The notes: generated by a model not told the origin, from the sequence alone. Shown: positions 1-7,917, numbered from the stretch's first letter. The stretch is DNA of 9,430 bases from Deltaproteobacteria bacterium (GCA_022545745.1 JACZQL010000021.1:1-9430), one strand, 5' to 3'. Translations and numbers: made by a program.

Positions 1-49
1 CGGCTGTCAAGGATCTATTTCAGGGTTGAACATCATTGATTGACAGTCG
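1..49. repeat. Inverted repeat downstream of the methyltransferase gene
   Basis: Positions 1-10 (cggctgtcaa) pair with 40-49 (ttgacagtcg): nine Watson-Crick pairs and one G-U, around a 29-base loop. It lies 25 bases past the methyltransferase stop codon, so it could be part of its 3' end. The loop is long for an intrinsic terminator, and any U-tract would fall outside the window. It may be chance. Confidence 0.25.
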
Positions 50-74
50 AACTTAGACTTAGCTTCTTTCTCTG

Positions 75-1073
75 CTATTTTGCCTTTCTAGCTTTCATAA
101 AACTGAATTCATCAGGGAGAATCTTTCGTTCAATTTGGTCAAATCCAGATTCTTTTAACCACTCCCTGTGCTCTGTCTCTGTATAGGCCTGCCATTCGTC
201 ATACAGGTTTAAATATATCAGATTCCGCATGACTGATCCCATGGGAGAAACACGCGAGTCGTCTAGAATATCGCCTCGAATATAGATGATACCGCCCGGA
301 TTCATGACCTTGCCGACGTTCTTGAGCAGAATGCGCGCCTTGTCGGGCGAGACCACCTGAATGAGCGAGCTCAATACAGCTGCGTCAAATGAGCCCGTGA
401 TGCTGTCCTTACTGAGATCGGCTGCCACGACATCGACTCGGCCCCTGGCACCTGCCTCGTCAATGAACTGTTCCGTGAAGGGCGTCACCGTGGGCAGATC
501 GACCACTGTTGCATGCAAACTTGGACAAGCCTCCGTGATAGCAATTGCCAAGCCACCAGTCCCTCCGCCAACATCTAACAATGAGCGGTGAGCTGACAAA
601 TCGTAGATCGCAGCGAGCTCACGCCCTCTGCGAAGTGCCTGCGCAAAAGTGCTCCGGTAAAACATTGCCAGCCGGTCTCCGGACGCAGCCGAGAAATCGA
701 GTTTGGCCTGAGGTGATCCGGCTCGAATTGAGTCTGCAGTTCGGAGTCCTGCTTTCCAATTATTCAAAAAGGTTTCGTGCTTTCCGCCCCTGTAGGTCGG
801 ACTTCCTCGGACCAAGAATTGAGAAGACTCAATGGAATTGGAGAAAAGGTTCCCGTCCACCGTCAACAGCCCCACAGCTACCAAGGCATAGAGGAGCGGC
901 TGCAGTTTGTCTGCCCTGACACCCATGCCACGGGCAATTTGCTCGACGCTGATCGGCCCGTCTTTAAGCACGGTAAAGAGGTCGAGCTGGATTCCTGCTA
1001 GTAGCGAATACGAAGGCCAAACTGCGTATTCGAGCTTATCAATGTTTTCTGGTGAAGGGATTGAATCTGTCAT
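75..1073 (-). CDS. SAM-dependent methyltransferase, acetylserotonin O-methyltransferase-like
   Basis: A 332-residue class I methyltransferase of the O-methyltransferase family 2 type. The N-terminal part (about 10-85) looks like the winged-helix dimerisation domain of this family: an AGIQLDLF helix, then helices and a short wing. The catalytic Rossmann part starts near 160. SAM-binding motif I is DVGGGTGG at 167-174, the acidic motif II is VVDLP at 190-194, and a late motif NPGG is at 258-261. The C-terminal stretch FLNLYDEWQAY-like region (about 285-300) is typical of a bacterial subfamily of these enzymes. The position that holds the catalytic His in plant O-methyltransferases appears to be Gln239 (LIQVVSPD), so O-methylation by the classic base is not assured. 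The substrate is unknown. The ATG is preceded by AAGGGAG about 5 bases upstream, and in-frame stops lie just beyond, so the start is firm. It is divergent from the cupin gene. The family assignment is strong, the substrate open. Confidence 0.85.
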   Translation of the reverse strand: MTDSIPSPENIDKLEYAVWPSYSLLAGIQLDLFTVLKDGPISVEQIARGMGVRADKLQPLLYALVAVGLLTVDGNLFSNSIESSQFLVRGSPTYRGGKHETFLNNWKAGLRTADSIRAGSPQAKLDFSAASGDRLAMFYRSTFAQALRRGRELAAIYDLSAHRSLLDVGGGTGGLAIAITEACPSLHATVVDLPTVTPFTEQFIDEAGARGRVDVVAADLSKDSITGSFDAAVLSSLIQVVSPDKARILLKNVGKVMNPGGIIYIRGDILDDSRVSPMGSVMRNLIYLNLYDEWQAYTETEHREWLKESGFDQIERKILPDEFSFMKARKAK

Positions 1074-1095
1074 TTGATCTCCCTTTTATTATGAT
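1067..1095 (+). promoter_or_regulatory. Candidate sigma70 promoter for the cupin gene
   Basis: A -35-like CTGTCA (1067-1072, 4/6 to TTGACA) and a -10-like TATGAT (1090-1095, 5/6) are separated by exactly 17 bases. Transcription would begin near 1102, leaving a leader of roughly 27 bases. That leader contains the purine-rich ribosome-binding site AGAGAGGGGG (1114-1123). The -35 overlaps the start codon of the divergent methyltransferase gene. This is inferred from consensus only. Confidence 0.4.
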
Positions 1096-1128
1096 GTTTA
1101 AGTAAATGCCACAAGAGAGGGGGCAATC

Positions 1129-1446
1129 ATGAAATTTGTAAGACTTTACAGCGGTTCCGATGGTCAATCTCACTTTGAGGATCTGGACACTGCCCAATTT
1201 GCGAAATTGCAACCGGCTGAGGGAGTGATCTTCAGAAACGTTGCGCCGGACCAAAGCAGCGAATGGCACAACGCACCGCGGCGTCGGTTTCTCATAACCC
1301 TAGCCGGTTCGGTGGAGGTCGGCATCGGGGACGGGACAGTAAAGACCTTTGGGCCGGGAGATGTTTTTCTAGCCGAGGACTTCACCGGAAAGGGCCATAC
1401 CATCGCACCCAAAGACAACTGGACAAGAGCGATCATTGAGCTCTAG
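1129..1446 (+). CDS. Small single-domain cupin protein
   Basis: A 105-residue protein that is essentially one cupin beta-barrel. Motif 1 is represented by EWHNAPRRRFLITLAG (45-60). It keeps one histidine (His47) and ends in the usual Gly, but it lacks the second His of the classical HxH and the motif Glu. Motif 2 is GPGDVFLAEDFTGKGH (75-90), with the PGD turn and His90. Possible metal ligands are therefore His47 and His90, with Glu83 nearby. There is no signal peptide or membrane segment, so it is probably cytosolic. Similar small cupins occur widely in bacteria, usually without a known substrate; isomerase, dioxygenase or ligand-sensing roles are all possible. The start is supported by a strong AGAGAGGGGG ribosome-binding site. 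It is divergent from the methyltransferase and convergent with comEC. No precise function can be given. Confidence 0.8.
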   Translation: MKFVRLYSGSDGQSHFEDLDTAQFAKLQPAEGVIFRNVAPDQSSEWHNAPRRRFLITLAGSVEVGIGDGTVKTFGPGDVFLAEDFTGKGHTIAPKDNWTRAIIEL

Positions 1447-1466
1447 TGGGTTTCGGATCAGTTAAC

Positions 1467-1478
1467 CCCCGTCAGGGG
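1467..1478. terminator. Weak hairpin between convergent cupin and comEC genes
   Basis: CCCC-gtca-GGGG forms a 4-bp GC stem that covers the comEC stop codon. On the plus strand it is followed by a pyrimidine-rich tail (attcttcctctttt), which gives it some terminator character for the cupin transcript. On the minus strand there is no clear U-tract. An alternative stem GGGTT/AACCC (1448-1452 with 1464-1468) competes with it. This is the only candidate terminator in the 25-bp gap. Confidence 0.25.
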
Positions 1479-3946
1479 ATTCTTCCTCTTTTCCCACTAA
1501 GATGGGTCCTGTACGAAAGTCTTTCCCCGTTTGTTTCAATTATGATTGCACCATCCTCATCGGTGCGGAGGATTTCGGAGCCGGCGTCGTGGTACCGAGC
1601 GATCACTTCCGCTCGAGGAGATCGGTAACCGACAGAAAATATAGCCAGCCTTGGACGTACAGCACCCACAAATGAATTCGTATTGGCAGTGAGGCTCCCG
1701 TGCCGAGGAACTTTCAATACTTGGCTAGCAAGCTCCGTCTCCAATCCCATGAGCCTTTCTTCATCTTTCTTATTAATGTCCCCAGGAAAAAGAAAATGGT
1801 ACTGACCCAGGGTCAACCTCAACACCACAGAAGATTCAGCTCTACTGTCAATGGAAGGGGATAGGACACAGAGTTGAACCTTGCCAATGCTACGACAGGA
1901 ATTGCTCCGCTTCAGAACCGCTCGTTTAACTCCAGACTCTTTCGCTGTCTCTTCCAATTCAAGATAGCGTCTGGTTACTCCCCCGACGGGGCCGGACCAG
2001 AACTCCGAAGGGGCAAATTCCTCAAAAATACTCTTCATCCCGCCATAGTGATCAATCCTCGGATGGCTCACGAGGACGTAATCGACCTTTGCAATCCGTC
2101 TGGAACGCAAGAATGGCGCAACGATGGACCTCCCGGGATCGTACTGAGGGAACGAGCTTCCACCAGCGTCAATAAGGAGAACACTGGAGCCAGGAAACTC
2201 TACGACTGCTGCATCGCCGTGACCCACACTGAGATAGGTTATTCTAAGATCTCTGCGACCCCATCTCTGCCGCCACCAATAAGCGCCGTCCGCCACCAGC
2301 GCAACCAGCAAGAAAACCAGGAGCAAATAGACATGTGTCCGCCGTTGCAATACCAAGACAGAACAGATCACGAGGTACACGATGCCCAATTCCAATAAGT
2401 TGGGCTTGGGTATGTTGACAACCCCCATTGGCAGATCAGAAAACAATCCCACCATCCAAAGGGTCAAGGAAAGAAGGGGTTTGGCAATCCAAAGCAGAGG
2501 GAGGGCAAGGGCCGTCGAGAACAAACAAACAAAGCCGATCAGGAAACCCAAGGGAACAAGCACGAACCCCACGATCGGGACTAGAATCGGGTTGGCAAGG
2601 AAACCCGCCAGTGAAAGGCGACCAAAATGAAAGGTCACAACAGGCCCGGTTCCAAGGGTCGCCAGGACTGGAACGGCAAGATAAAGTGCGATCTGAGGGA
2701 CTCGCCGTTGGAGCCAGCTCTGGGTTTGTGGAAGGTTGTCCCTCGGTATCAGCTCTCTAAGTTGTTGAATCCGCCGTAGACCCCAAACGATAAATAAAAC
2801 GGCGAGGAAGGAGAGTTGGAAAGATGTATCCATGACAACCCCAGGCCAGATCAGGCCGATCAGGAGGGCTGCAAGTGCAAGGCTTATGTAAAATTCTTCC
2901 TCGCGGTCAAATAATACTGCCAGTACATAGACACCGACCATAATGGTCGCGCGAACAGTTGGAATCCTCCCTCCAGCCAGGGCCGCATAGAATAAAACAG
3001 CAACAAACGATAAAAAAGTCGCAATTTTGAATAGGTTCCAACGGAGCATCAGGGTGCTGCTCAACGATCCGAGGAATCGAACCACAATAAATGCGACTAA
3101 ACCCAGCATTCCCACATGAAGACCCGAAATGGAAAGAACATGGGCCACACCGGCGGCTGCAAACCTCTCACGCGTCTCTCTGGATAAACCTCCTCTGTCC
3201 CCTATCACCAGGGCCTTTAAAAGCCCGGCTTCGCCTGGAGGAAGGTTACGATCGATGAAGCGTCGGATCTCCCTACGAAGATGCTGAATCCATTTCCAAG
3301 CACCTTTGTTATCTCTATGAAGGAGCTCCACTCCCCCATCATCGCCGAGAAAACCGGTCAGGTAGATTCCCCGCCGTGCCAAATAGGCCCCGTAATCAAA
3401 TTCCCCCGGGTTCCGTGCGGGGCGGGGTGGACGAACTCTCACCCAAAGGCGCACCCGGTCTCCATAGTGCCACTCCCTTTGAACTTCCCGTACGGTGACC
3501 AGGATATTTCCCATAGCCTCTTGAGCGCCAAGAGGACGCCAAATGACCTCCGTCCGTAAGTACCACCGGCTCCGGCCAAATTGCCTCTCTGGTTCTCGAT
3601 AGAGAAAGCCCTCCACCTGGACGGCCTTCCTCCCATCCGTTAGGAGCCGAAGGTGATGGTTTGGGAACTGAGGAATCAGTGCGCGTTGGTGCAGCCCATG
3701 TCCGGCAAAAAAGGCCAGGCTGGAGAAGAAAAACAGTATCGCCCATTTTCTCTTCCCCAACAGCCAGGTACAGACAGATGCGATGAGGACCGCGATTGAA
3801 CAGATTAACGCAATACGAAAGGACAGTGGGAACGCAGCCTGACCGAGAAGAAGCGAAAGGGTTGGAACCACCAACAGGGGAGCTGGGTTTCTCTCTAAAG
3901 GGTCCTTCCCAGAAAAATCGGAAGGAGGGGAATTCATGGGATTCAA
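1472..3946 (-). CDS. comEC: ComEC/Rec2-type DNA internalisation channel protein
   Basis: An 824-residue polytopic membrane protein with the full ComEC layout. N-terminal hydrophobic segments lie at about 24-85, followed by a soluble OB-like region (about 105-210). The competence domain (about 235-510) carries the signature SISGLHVG at 272-279, GGRIPTVRA at 325-333 and NPILVPIVG at 452-460, with many membrane helices to about 555. A C-terminal metallo-beta-lactamase-like domain runs from about 568 to 803. In the family, ComEC moves single-stranded DNA across the inner membrane during natural transformation. Here the C-terminal domain retains LIDAGG (591-596), SHPRIDH (627-633) and PGD (721-723). 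It has PRHGS (747-751) where PHHGS is usual and SVGH in place of DVGQ (573-576). It also lacks the usual NxxGHP segment after SVGYR (771-775). The first possible start is a TTG overlapping the uvrC stop; ATG at 3937-3935 (residue 4) is an equally good choice. It is last in a uvrB-uvrC-comEC cluster. Confidence 0.93.
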   Translation of the reverse strand: MNPMNSPPSDFSGKDPLERNPAPLLVVPTLSLLLGQAAFPLSFRIALICSIAVLIASVCTWLLGKRKWAILFFFSSLAFFAGHGLHQRALIPQFPNHHLRLLTDGRKAVQVEGFLYREPERQFGRSRWYLRTEVIWRPLGAQEAMGNILVTVREVQREWHYGDRVRLWVRVRPPRPARNPGEFDYGAYLARRGIYLTGFLGDDGGVELLHRDNKGAWKWIQHLRREIRRFIDRNLPPGEAGLLKALVIGDRGGLSRETRERFAAAGVAHVLSISGLHVGMLGLVAFIVVRFLGSLSSTLMLRWNLFKIATFLSFVAVLFYAALAGGRIPTVRATIMVGVYVLAVLFDREEEFYISLALAALLIGLIWPGVVMDTSFQLSFLAVLFIVWGLRRIQQLRELIPRDNLPQTQSWLQRRVPQIALYLAVPVLATLGTGPVVTFHFGRLSLAGFLANPILVPIVGFVLVPLGFLIGFVCLFSTALALPLLWIAKPLLSLTLWMVGLFSDLPMGVVNIPKPNLLELGIVYLVICSVLVLQRRTHVYLLLVFLLVALVADGAYWWRQRWGRRDLRITYLSVGHGDAAVVEFPGSSVLLIDAGGSSFPQYDPGRSIVAPFLRSRRIAKVDYVLVSHPRIDHYGGMKSIFEEFAPSEFWSGPVGGVTRRYLELEETAKESGVKRAVLKRSNSCRSIGKVQLCVLSPSIDSRAESSVVLRLTLGQYHFLFPGDINKKDEERLMGLETELASQVLKVPRHGSLTANTNSFVGAVRPRLAIFSVGYRSPRAEVIARYHDAGSEILRTDEDGAIIIETNGERLSYRTHLSGKRGRIP

Positions 3947-3955
3947 TCGCCCTTG
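3935..3955 (-). promoter_or_regulatory. uvrC-comEC junction: overlapping stop/start and ribosome-binding site
   Basis: Read on the minus strand, AAGGGCGATTGAATCCCATG contains the comEC TTG start overlapping the uvrC TGA as TTGA, and an in-frame ATG three codons later. AAGGG lies 3 bases before TTG (close) and 12 before ATG (far), so neither spacing is ideal. This suggests translational coupling to uvrC, whichever start is used. Confidence 0.5.
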
Positions 3956-5796
3956 GAAACCGATGTTAAGGTCTCAAGGATCTCCCTGGCCGTCTTCTCG
4001 TTGATGGAGGGGACCTCCAAAAGGTCCTCCAAGGTGGCTTCTTCGATCCGCTCGAGGCTGCCCAGGGCACGCAGCAGTGCCCGTTTGCGCACCTCGCCGA
4101 TTCCTGGAATTCGGTCCAGGACCGAATGCAGTGATTGTTTCGATCTCAGTTTTTTGTGATGCGTAATGGCAAACCGGTGCGCTTCATCTCGGACTCGCTG
4201 GAGAAGAAACAGGGCATTGGAATTACGACTCAGGGTAACGGGGTTGGCCTGCCCGGGACGAAAGACCCTTTCCTCGGTACGTTGAATATCCCGGCTCCGC
4301 GGTGACGACTGAACACGCATCTTTGCCAGGGCAATCACGTCTATATCTTCAACTCCGAGGTCCCGCATGGCCGCCAGGGCCATCCCCAACTGACCTTTAC
4401 CCCCATCCACAACTACCAGGTCTGGAAAGTCTCCTTCTTCAATTCCCCGGCGGAATCGACGCTCCAGGACCTCGTACATCATCGCAAAGTCATCTCCACC
4501 CCGGACCGCCTGCGGAGATCGAATTCGATAATGACGATAACGCTTTTTATCCGGTTCCCCGTCGAAGAATGTGACCTGGGACCCCACCGCCTGTTTGCCG
4601 GAAATGTTCGATATGTCATAACACTCGATCCTTTGAGGGTAATGCTTCAGTCGAAGCTTCTCCTGAAGCTCCAGGAGCATCCTCTCTCTTTCCTTCTCCT
4701 TATTATGACGTTCAGAAAAACTCTGCCGGGCATTTTGCACGGCCATCTCTAAAAGCTTCCATCGGTCCCCTCTACGCGGGGTTAGCAGGGCGACTCGCTT
4801 ACCTTTGCGCTCGGTAAGATAATCCTCTCGCACTTCCTTATCGTCCAGTTCCAGGGGCAGCAGGATCTCATCAGGAATGAAGCGCTCCCCCTGATAGAAC
4901 TGGGTGAGCAACGATTCCATCATATCCTCATCAGAGAACTCCAAGTCCTCAAAGGAATAGGCCTGGTTCCCCGTGAGCTTCCCCTGCCGGACGAAAAGGA
5001 CTTGGACCTCGATAAACCCGCCCTCCCGGTAGAGCCCAAAGATATCCTGATCGGCTCCCCAATGGGAGACCATCCTCTGTTTCTCTAGCGTCTTTTCCAC
5101 CGCCTGGATTTGATCTCTGATCTTGGCCGCCGCCTCGAATTCGAGGGCCTCTGCCTTCTGCTCCATTTTCGTCTTTAGTTCCTCCAGCAGCTCATGGCTT
5201 TTTCCTTCAATGAAGAGGATCGCCTGTTTGAGTTGCTCTTCATATTCCTGTTGATCCACAGGCAATACGCAGGGCCCCAGACAGCGCCGGATCTGATATT
5301 GGAGACAAGGACGGACGCGATTTCTGAAGTTATGGTCCGTACAGGTCCTCAAGAGGAAATGCTTCTCGATGATATCGATAGTCTCACGCGCAGCAAAGGC
5401 AGAAGAGTATGGCCCGAAATAACGGTTTCCGTCTTTGACAATCTTGCGCGTGGCGAGGATTCTAGGCCAGGGATGGGAAACAGTGACCTTGATGCTGAGA
5501 TAGCTCTTGTCGTCTTTCAGCCTGATATTGTAGCGAGGCTTGTACTGTTTGATCAGGTTGTTCTCGAGGATCAAGGCTTCTTTCTCATTGGTAGTTACTA
5601 GGGTCTCCACATCCCCTACTCGGCGCATCAAAAAGTCGATTTGAAAACGACCGTCGCCCCCGCGGAAGTATGCCCTTATCCTATTTCGTAGATCCTTTGC
5701 CTTGCCGATGTAGATGACCTTTCCACCTCGATCCTTCATCAGATAAACCCCGGGGCGGGATGGAAAGCTATCGAGTTTTTCTTGTATGGACGACAA
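3943..5796 (-). CDS. uvrC: UvrABC excision nuclease subunit C
   Basis: A 617-residue UvrC of normal length, which makes the 3' and 5' incisions around a lesion presented by UvrB. The N-terminal GIY-YIG nuclease domain (about 12-95) shows GVY at 16-18, YIG at 29-31, Arg39 and Glu78 in LILENN. Four cysteines at 152, 164, 172 and 176 (C-x11-C-x7-C-x3-C) match the iron-sulfur cluster site described for UvrC. A UVR coiled-coil domain that contacts UvrB lies at about 202-237. The RNase H-like nuclease domain has CYDISN (Asp394), VVVDGGKGQL (Asp464) and RDEAHRF (His540). A tandem helix-hairpin-helix DNA-binding tail occupies about 556-612. The start is TTG. No ATG, GTG or TTG gives a better family fit, and GTAAGG sits only 3 bases upstream. 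It follows uvrB by 14 bp and overlaps comEC by 4, so it is co-transcribed in all likelihood. Confidence 0.97.
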   Translation of the reverse strand: MSSIQEKLDSFPSRPGVYLMKDRGGKVIYIGKAKDLRNRIRAYFRGGDGRFQIDFLMRRVGDVETLVTTNEKEALILENNLIKQYKPRYNIRLKDDKSYLSIKVTVSHPWPRILATRKIVKDGNRYFGPYSSAFAARETIDIIEKHFLLRTCTDHNFRNRVRPCLQYQIRRCLGPCVLPVDQQEYEEQLKQAILFIEGKSHELLEELKTKMEQKAEALEFEAAAKIRDQIQAVEKTLEKQRMVSHWGADQDIFGLYREGGFIEVQVLFVRQGKLTGNQAYSFEDLEFSDEDMMESLLTQFYQGERFIPDEILLPLELDDKEVREDYLTERKGKRVALLTPRRGDRWKLLEMAVQNARQSFSERHNKEKERERMLLELQEKLRLKHYPQRIECYDISNISGKQAVGSQVTFFDGEPDKKRYRHYRIRSPQAVRGGDDFAMMYEVLERRFRRGIEEGDFPDLVVVDGGKGQLGMALAAMRDLGVEDIDVIALAKMRVQSSPRSRDIQRTEERVFRPGQANPVTLSRNSNALFLLQRVRDEAHRFAITHHKKLRSKQSLHSVLDRIPGIGEVRKRALLRALGSLERIEEATLEDLLEVPSINEKTAREILETLTSVSKGD

Positions 5797-5799
5797 AAA

Positions 5800-5805
5800 C
5801 CTTAC
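5800..5805 (-). promoter_or_regulatory. uvrC ribosome-binding site with short spacing
   Basis: GTAAGG on the minus strand ends 3 bases before the TTG start of uvrC, which is closer than the usual 5-9. It directly abuts the stem-loop that spans the end of uvrB. Weak spacing plus a TTG start fits dependence on ribosomes arriving from uvrB. Confidence 0.45.
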
Positions 5806-5821
5806 CGAGGTTAACCCTCGG
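5805..5821 (-). other. Stem-loop over the uvrB stop codon
   Basis: The minus-strand RNA reads CCGAGG-GUUAA-CCUCGG, a perfect 6-bp, mostly GC stem with a 5-base loop. The loop contains the uvrB UAA stop. The 3' arm touches the uvrC ribosome-binding site. It is not followed immediately by a U-run, so a translational coupling or RNA-processing role is more likely than termination. The pairing is seen directly; the role is inferred. Confidence 0.5.
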
Positions 5822-7853
5822 ACCCCCGTGCAACAAGTGGATTTCTGAGACCTATCTCTTTCTCTTGAAGTTCGTTAATCTGATCCCTAAGTTCCGCAGC
5901 TTTCTCAAACTCTAGATTGGCGGCAGCCCGCTTCATTTCCTTCTTGAGGCGTTCAATCATCTTTGGAATTGCGTTTACGGACGTATAGTCTTCACCCTTT
6001 TCTGCTGCCATGGGCACCGTCAAATAATCAGCCTCGTAAACTTGTACCAGAGGGGTCCCCAAGGACTTGACCACCGTTTTTGGCGTAATCTTGTGTTCCT
6101 TATTGAACGCCCCCTGCAGACACCGGCGCCGGTTGGTCTCGTCAATGGCCTGTTTCATGGATTGGGTCATGGAATCTGCAAAGAGGATCACGGTCCCGTT
6201 AACATTACGCGATGCCCGACCAATGGTTTGAATGAGAGACCGCGCCGAACGCAGGAATCCCTCCTTGTCGGCATCCAAAATCGCCACCAAGGATACCTCT
6301 GGCAGGTCCAACCCTTCACGGAGAAGATTGATACCGATCAGAACGTCAAAGCTGCCCTTCCTCAGCTCTCGAATGATCTCCACACGTTCAAGGGTTTCAA
6401 TGTCAGAATGAAGGTAGCGCACCTTGACCTTCAAATCCTGATAATAGTCCGTGAGGTCTTCCGCCATTCGTTTGGTCAGGGTGGTGACCAAGACCCTCTC
6501 GTGCCTTTCAGCCCTTTTACGGATTTCTTCCAGAAGATTATCCACCTGGGTTTGGGCCGGGCGAACGATTAATTCGGGGTCCGTCAGGCCGGTGGGGCGA
6601 ATAATTTGCTCCACCACCGCTCCACGGCTTTTTTCCAGCTCGAATTGCGCAGGAGTTGCAGAGACAAAAACGGTCTGATTCACGGCCGATTCAAACTCTT
6701 CGAAGTTCAACGGACGGTTGTCCAGGGCGGAGGGAAGACGAAACCCGTATTCCACTAGGGTCTCCTTCCGTGACCGGTCACCACGGTACATCCCCCCGAT
6801 TTGAGGAACCGTCACGTGGCTCTCATCAATAAAAAGGAGAAAATCCTTTGGGAAGTAATTCAAAAGGGTTGGCGGCGGCTCTCCCGGTTTTCGACCGGTA
6901 AGATGGCGCGAGTAGTTTTCAATCCCCGGACAAAACCCCATTTCGGCGAGAAGCTCGAGATCGTAACGAGTCCTTTGTTCTAGCCTTTGAGCCTCTAAGA
7001 GTTTGTTGTCTGCTCGAAGTTCTTCGAGCCTCTCCTGTAGCTCCAACCGGATATTTTGAACCGCCCTTTTCAATGCAACCTCATTGGTGACGTAATGACT
7101 TGCAGGGTAGATAGCCACCCGATCCACGCGCCGATGCACCTTCCCCCGCATGGGATCGAACTCCTGAAGTGACTCGACTTTATCGTCGAAAAACTCGATG
7201 CGAATGGATGAGCTATCTTCGTAGGCCGGAAAAACCTCAACGATGTCCCCTCTGACCCGAAAGGTGCCACGATGAAAGTCGTAGTCATTTCTCTGATACT
7301 GAATATCCACGAGCTTTCTGAGTAAGTAATCGCGCTCGATCTTCATCCCCTCTTCCAGGTAGACCATCATCTCAAAATAAGCCTCGGGAGAACCCAGGCC
7401 GTAGATGCACGAGACGCTGGCCACAATCAATGCATCACGCCTCTCCAACAAGGCCATAGTCGCTGCATGGCGCAACTTATCGATCTCATCATTAATGGAG
7501 GCGTCCTTCTCGATGTAGGTATCCGTGGATGGCAGATAGGCCTCAGGCTGGTAATAGTCGTAGTAGCTCACAAAGTACCGAACGGCATTATCCGGAAACA
7601 GCTCCTTGAATTCATTATAAAGCTTGGCAGCAAGGGTTTTGTTGGGTGCGATCACCAGGGACGGCTTGTTCACCTTGGCGATGACGTTGGCCATGGTAAA
7701 CGTTTTGCCGGAACCTGTAACCCCCAGAAGGGCCTGGTGACCGAGCCCCTTCTTTACTCCCTGAACCAGTTTCTGAATGGCTTGAGGCTGATCTCCCTTG
7801 GGTTTGAAATCAGTGACCAAGCGAAAGTGACCTTCTTTTCTTTTTCGTTCCAT
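5811..7853 (-). CDS. uvrB: UvrABC system subunit B (damage-verifying helicase)
   Basis: A 680-residue UvrB of normal length. In nucleotide excision repair it receives damaged DNA from UvrA, verifies the lesion using ATP, and recruits UvrC. The N-terminus has the family [21 protein letters not shown] segment (10-26). Walker A is GVTGSGKT at 44-51. The damage-probing beta-hairpin region with [20 protein letters not shown] runs about 97-117. Walker B is DESH at 343-346. Helicase motifs V and VI are [14 protein letters not shown] (507-520) and QTIGRASRN (542-550). The C-terminal UVR domain that binds UvrC lies at about 629-667. The ATG is preceded directly by an in-frame TAA, so no earlier start exists. 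No Shine-Dalgarno sequence is visible before it. It is first in the uvrB-uvrC-comEC cluster and divergent from the UbiD-family gene. No uvrA is in view. Confidence 0.98.
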   Translation of the reverse strand: MERKRKEGHFRLVTDFKPKGDQPQAIQKLVQGVKKGLGHQALLGVTGSGKTFTMANVIAKVNKPSLVIAPNKTLAAKLYNEFKELFPDNAVRYFVSYYDYYQPEAYLPSTDTYIEKDASINDEIDKLRHAATMALLERRDALIVASVSCIYGLGSPEAYFEMMVYLEEGMKIERDYLLRKLVDIQYQRNDYDFHRGTFRVRGDIVEVFPAYEDSSSIRIEFFDDKVESLQEFDPMRGKVHRRVDRVAIYPASHYVTNEVALKRAVQNIRLELQERLEELRADNKLLEAQRLEQRTRYDLELLAEMGFCPGIENYSRHLTGRKPGEPPPTLLNYFPKDFLLFIDESHVTVPQIGGMYRGDRSRKETLVEYGFRLPSALDNRPLNFEEFESAVNQTVFVSATPAQFELEKSRGAVVEQIIRPTGLTDPELIVRPAQTQVDNLLEEIRKRAERHERVLVTTLTKRMAEDLTDYYQDLKVKVRYLHSDIETLERVEIIRELRKGSFDVLIGINLLREGLDLPEVSLVAILDADKEGFLRSARSLIQTIGRASRNVNGTVILFADSMTQSMKQAIDETNRRRCLQGAFNKEHKITPKTVVKSLGTPLVQVYEADYLTVPMAAEKGEDYTSVNAIPKMIERLKKEMKRAAANLEFEKAAELRDQINELQEKEIGLRNPLVARGSEG

Positions 7854-7860
7854 TTACGAA

Positions 7861-7869
7861 AAAATATCA
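7861..7869 (-). promoter_or_regulatory. Possible extended -10 element giving a near-leaderless uvrB transcript
   Basis: The minus strand reads TGATATTTT, matching the TGnTAtnnT pattern of an extended -10. Seven bases separate it from the uvrB ATG, so transcription would start at or within about a base of the start codon. This would account for the missing ribosome-binding site. A poor -35 (TTGCCC, 7889-7884) lies upstream. The match is weak. Confidence 0.22.
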
Positions 7870-7896
7870 AGTAAGCCCAGGGGGGGCAAGGTCAGG

Positions 7897-7917
7897 GGTG
7901 AACTGAAACCGTCCACC
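7897..7917 (-). other. Small hairpin in the uvrB upstream region
   Basis: Minus-strand GGTGGAC (7917-7911) and GTTCACC (7903-7897) form a 7-bp stem with one G-U pair and a 7-base loop. If transcription starts near 7929, this lies in the uvrB leader. If the start is nearer the ATG, it would be upstream DNA. It is followed by a run of seven C (G7 at 7880-7886 on the plus strand). The function is unknown. Confidence 0.3.

Noticed and set aside
545..919. 124-codon plus-strand frame antisense to the methyltransferase
   Set aside because: The methyltransferase frame has clear motifs here, and the antisense translation shows no recognisable domain.
2428..2760. 110-codon plus-strand open frame inside comEC
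   Set aside because: It lies antisense to clear ComEC membrane helices, has a low-complexity basic translation and no ribosome-binding site, and fits no family. The same applies to the plus-strand frames at 1874-2398 and 3281-3559.
3396..3746. 116-codon minus-strand frame overlapping comEC in another frame
   Set aside because: The ComEC reading frame is intact across it and the translation resembles no known protein.
6042..6572. 176-codon plus-strand frame inside uvrB
   Set aside because: It is antisense to conserved UvrB helicase motifs, with no upstream signals. The open frame at 5194-5601 inside uvrC is rejected for the same reason.
7880..7886. Run of seven G upstream of uvrB as a phase-variation tract
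   Set aside because: It is short and outside any coding frame, and its spacing to a convincing promoter element cannot be established.
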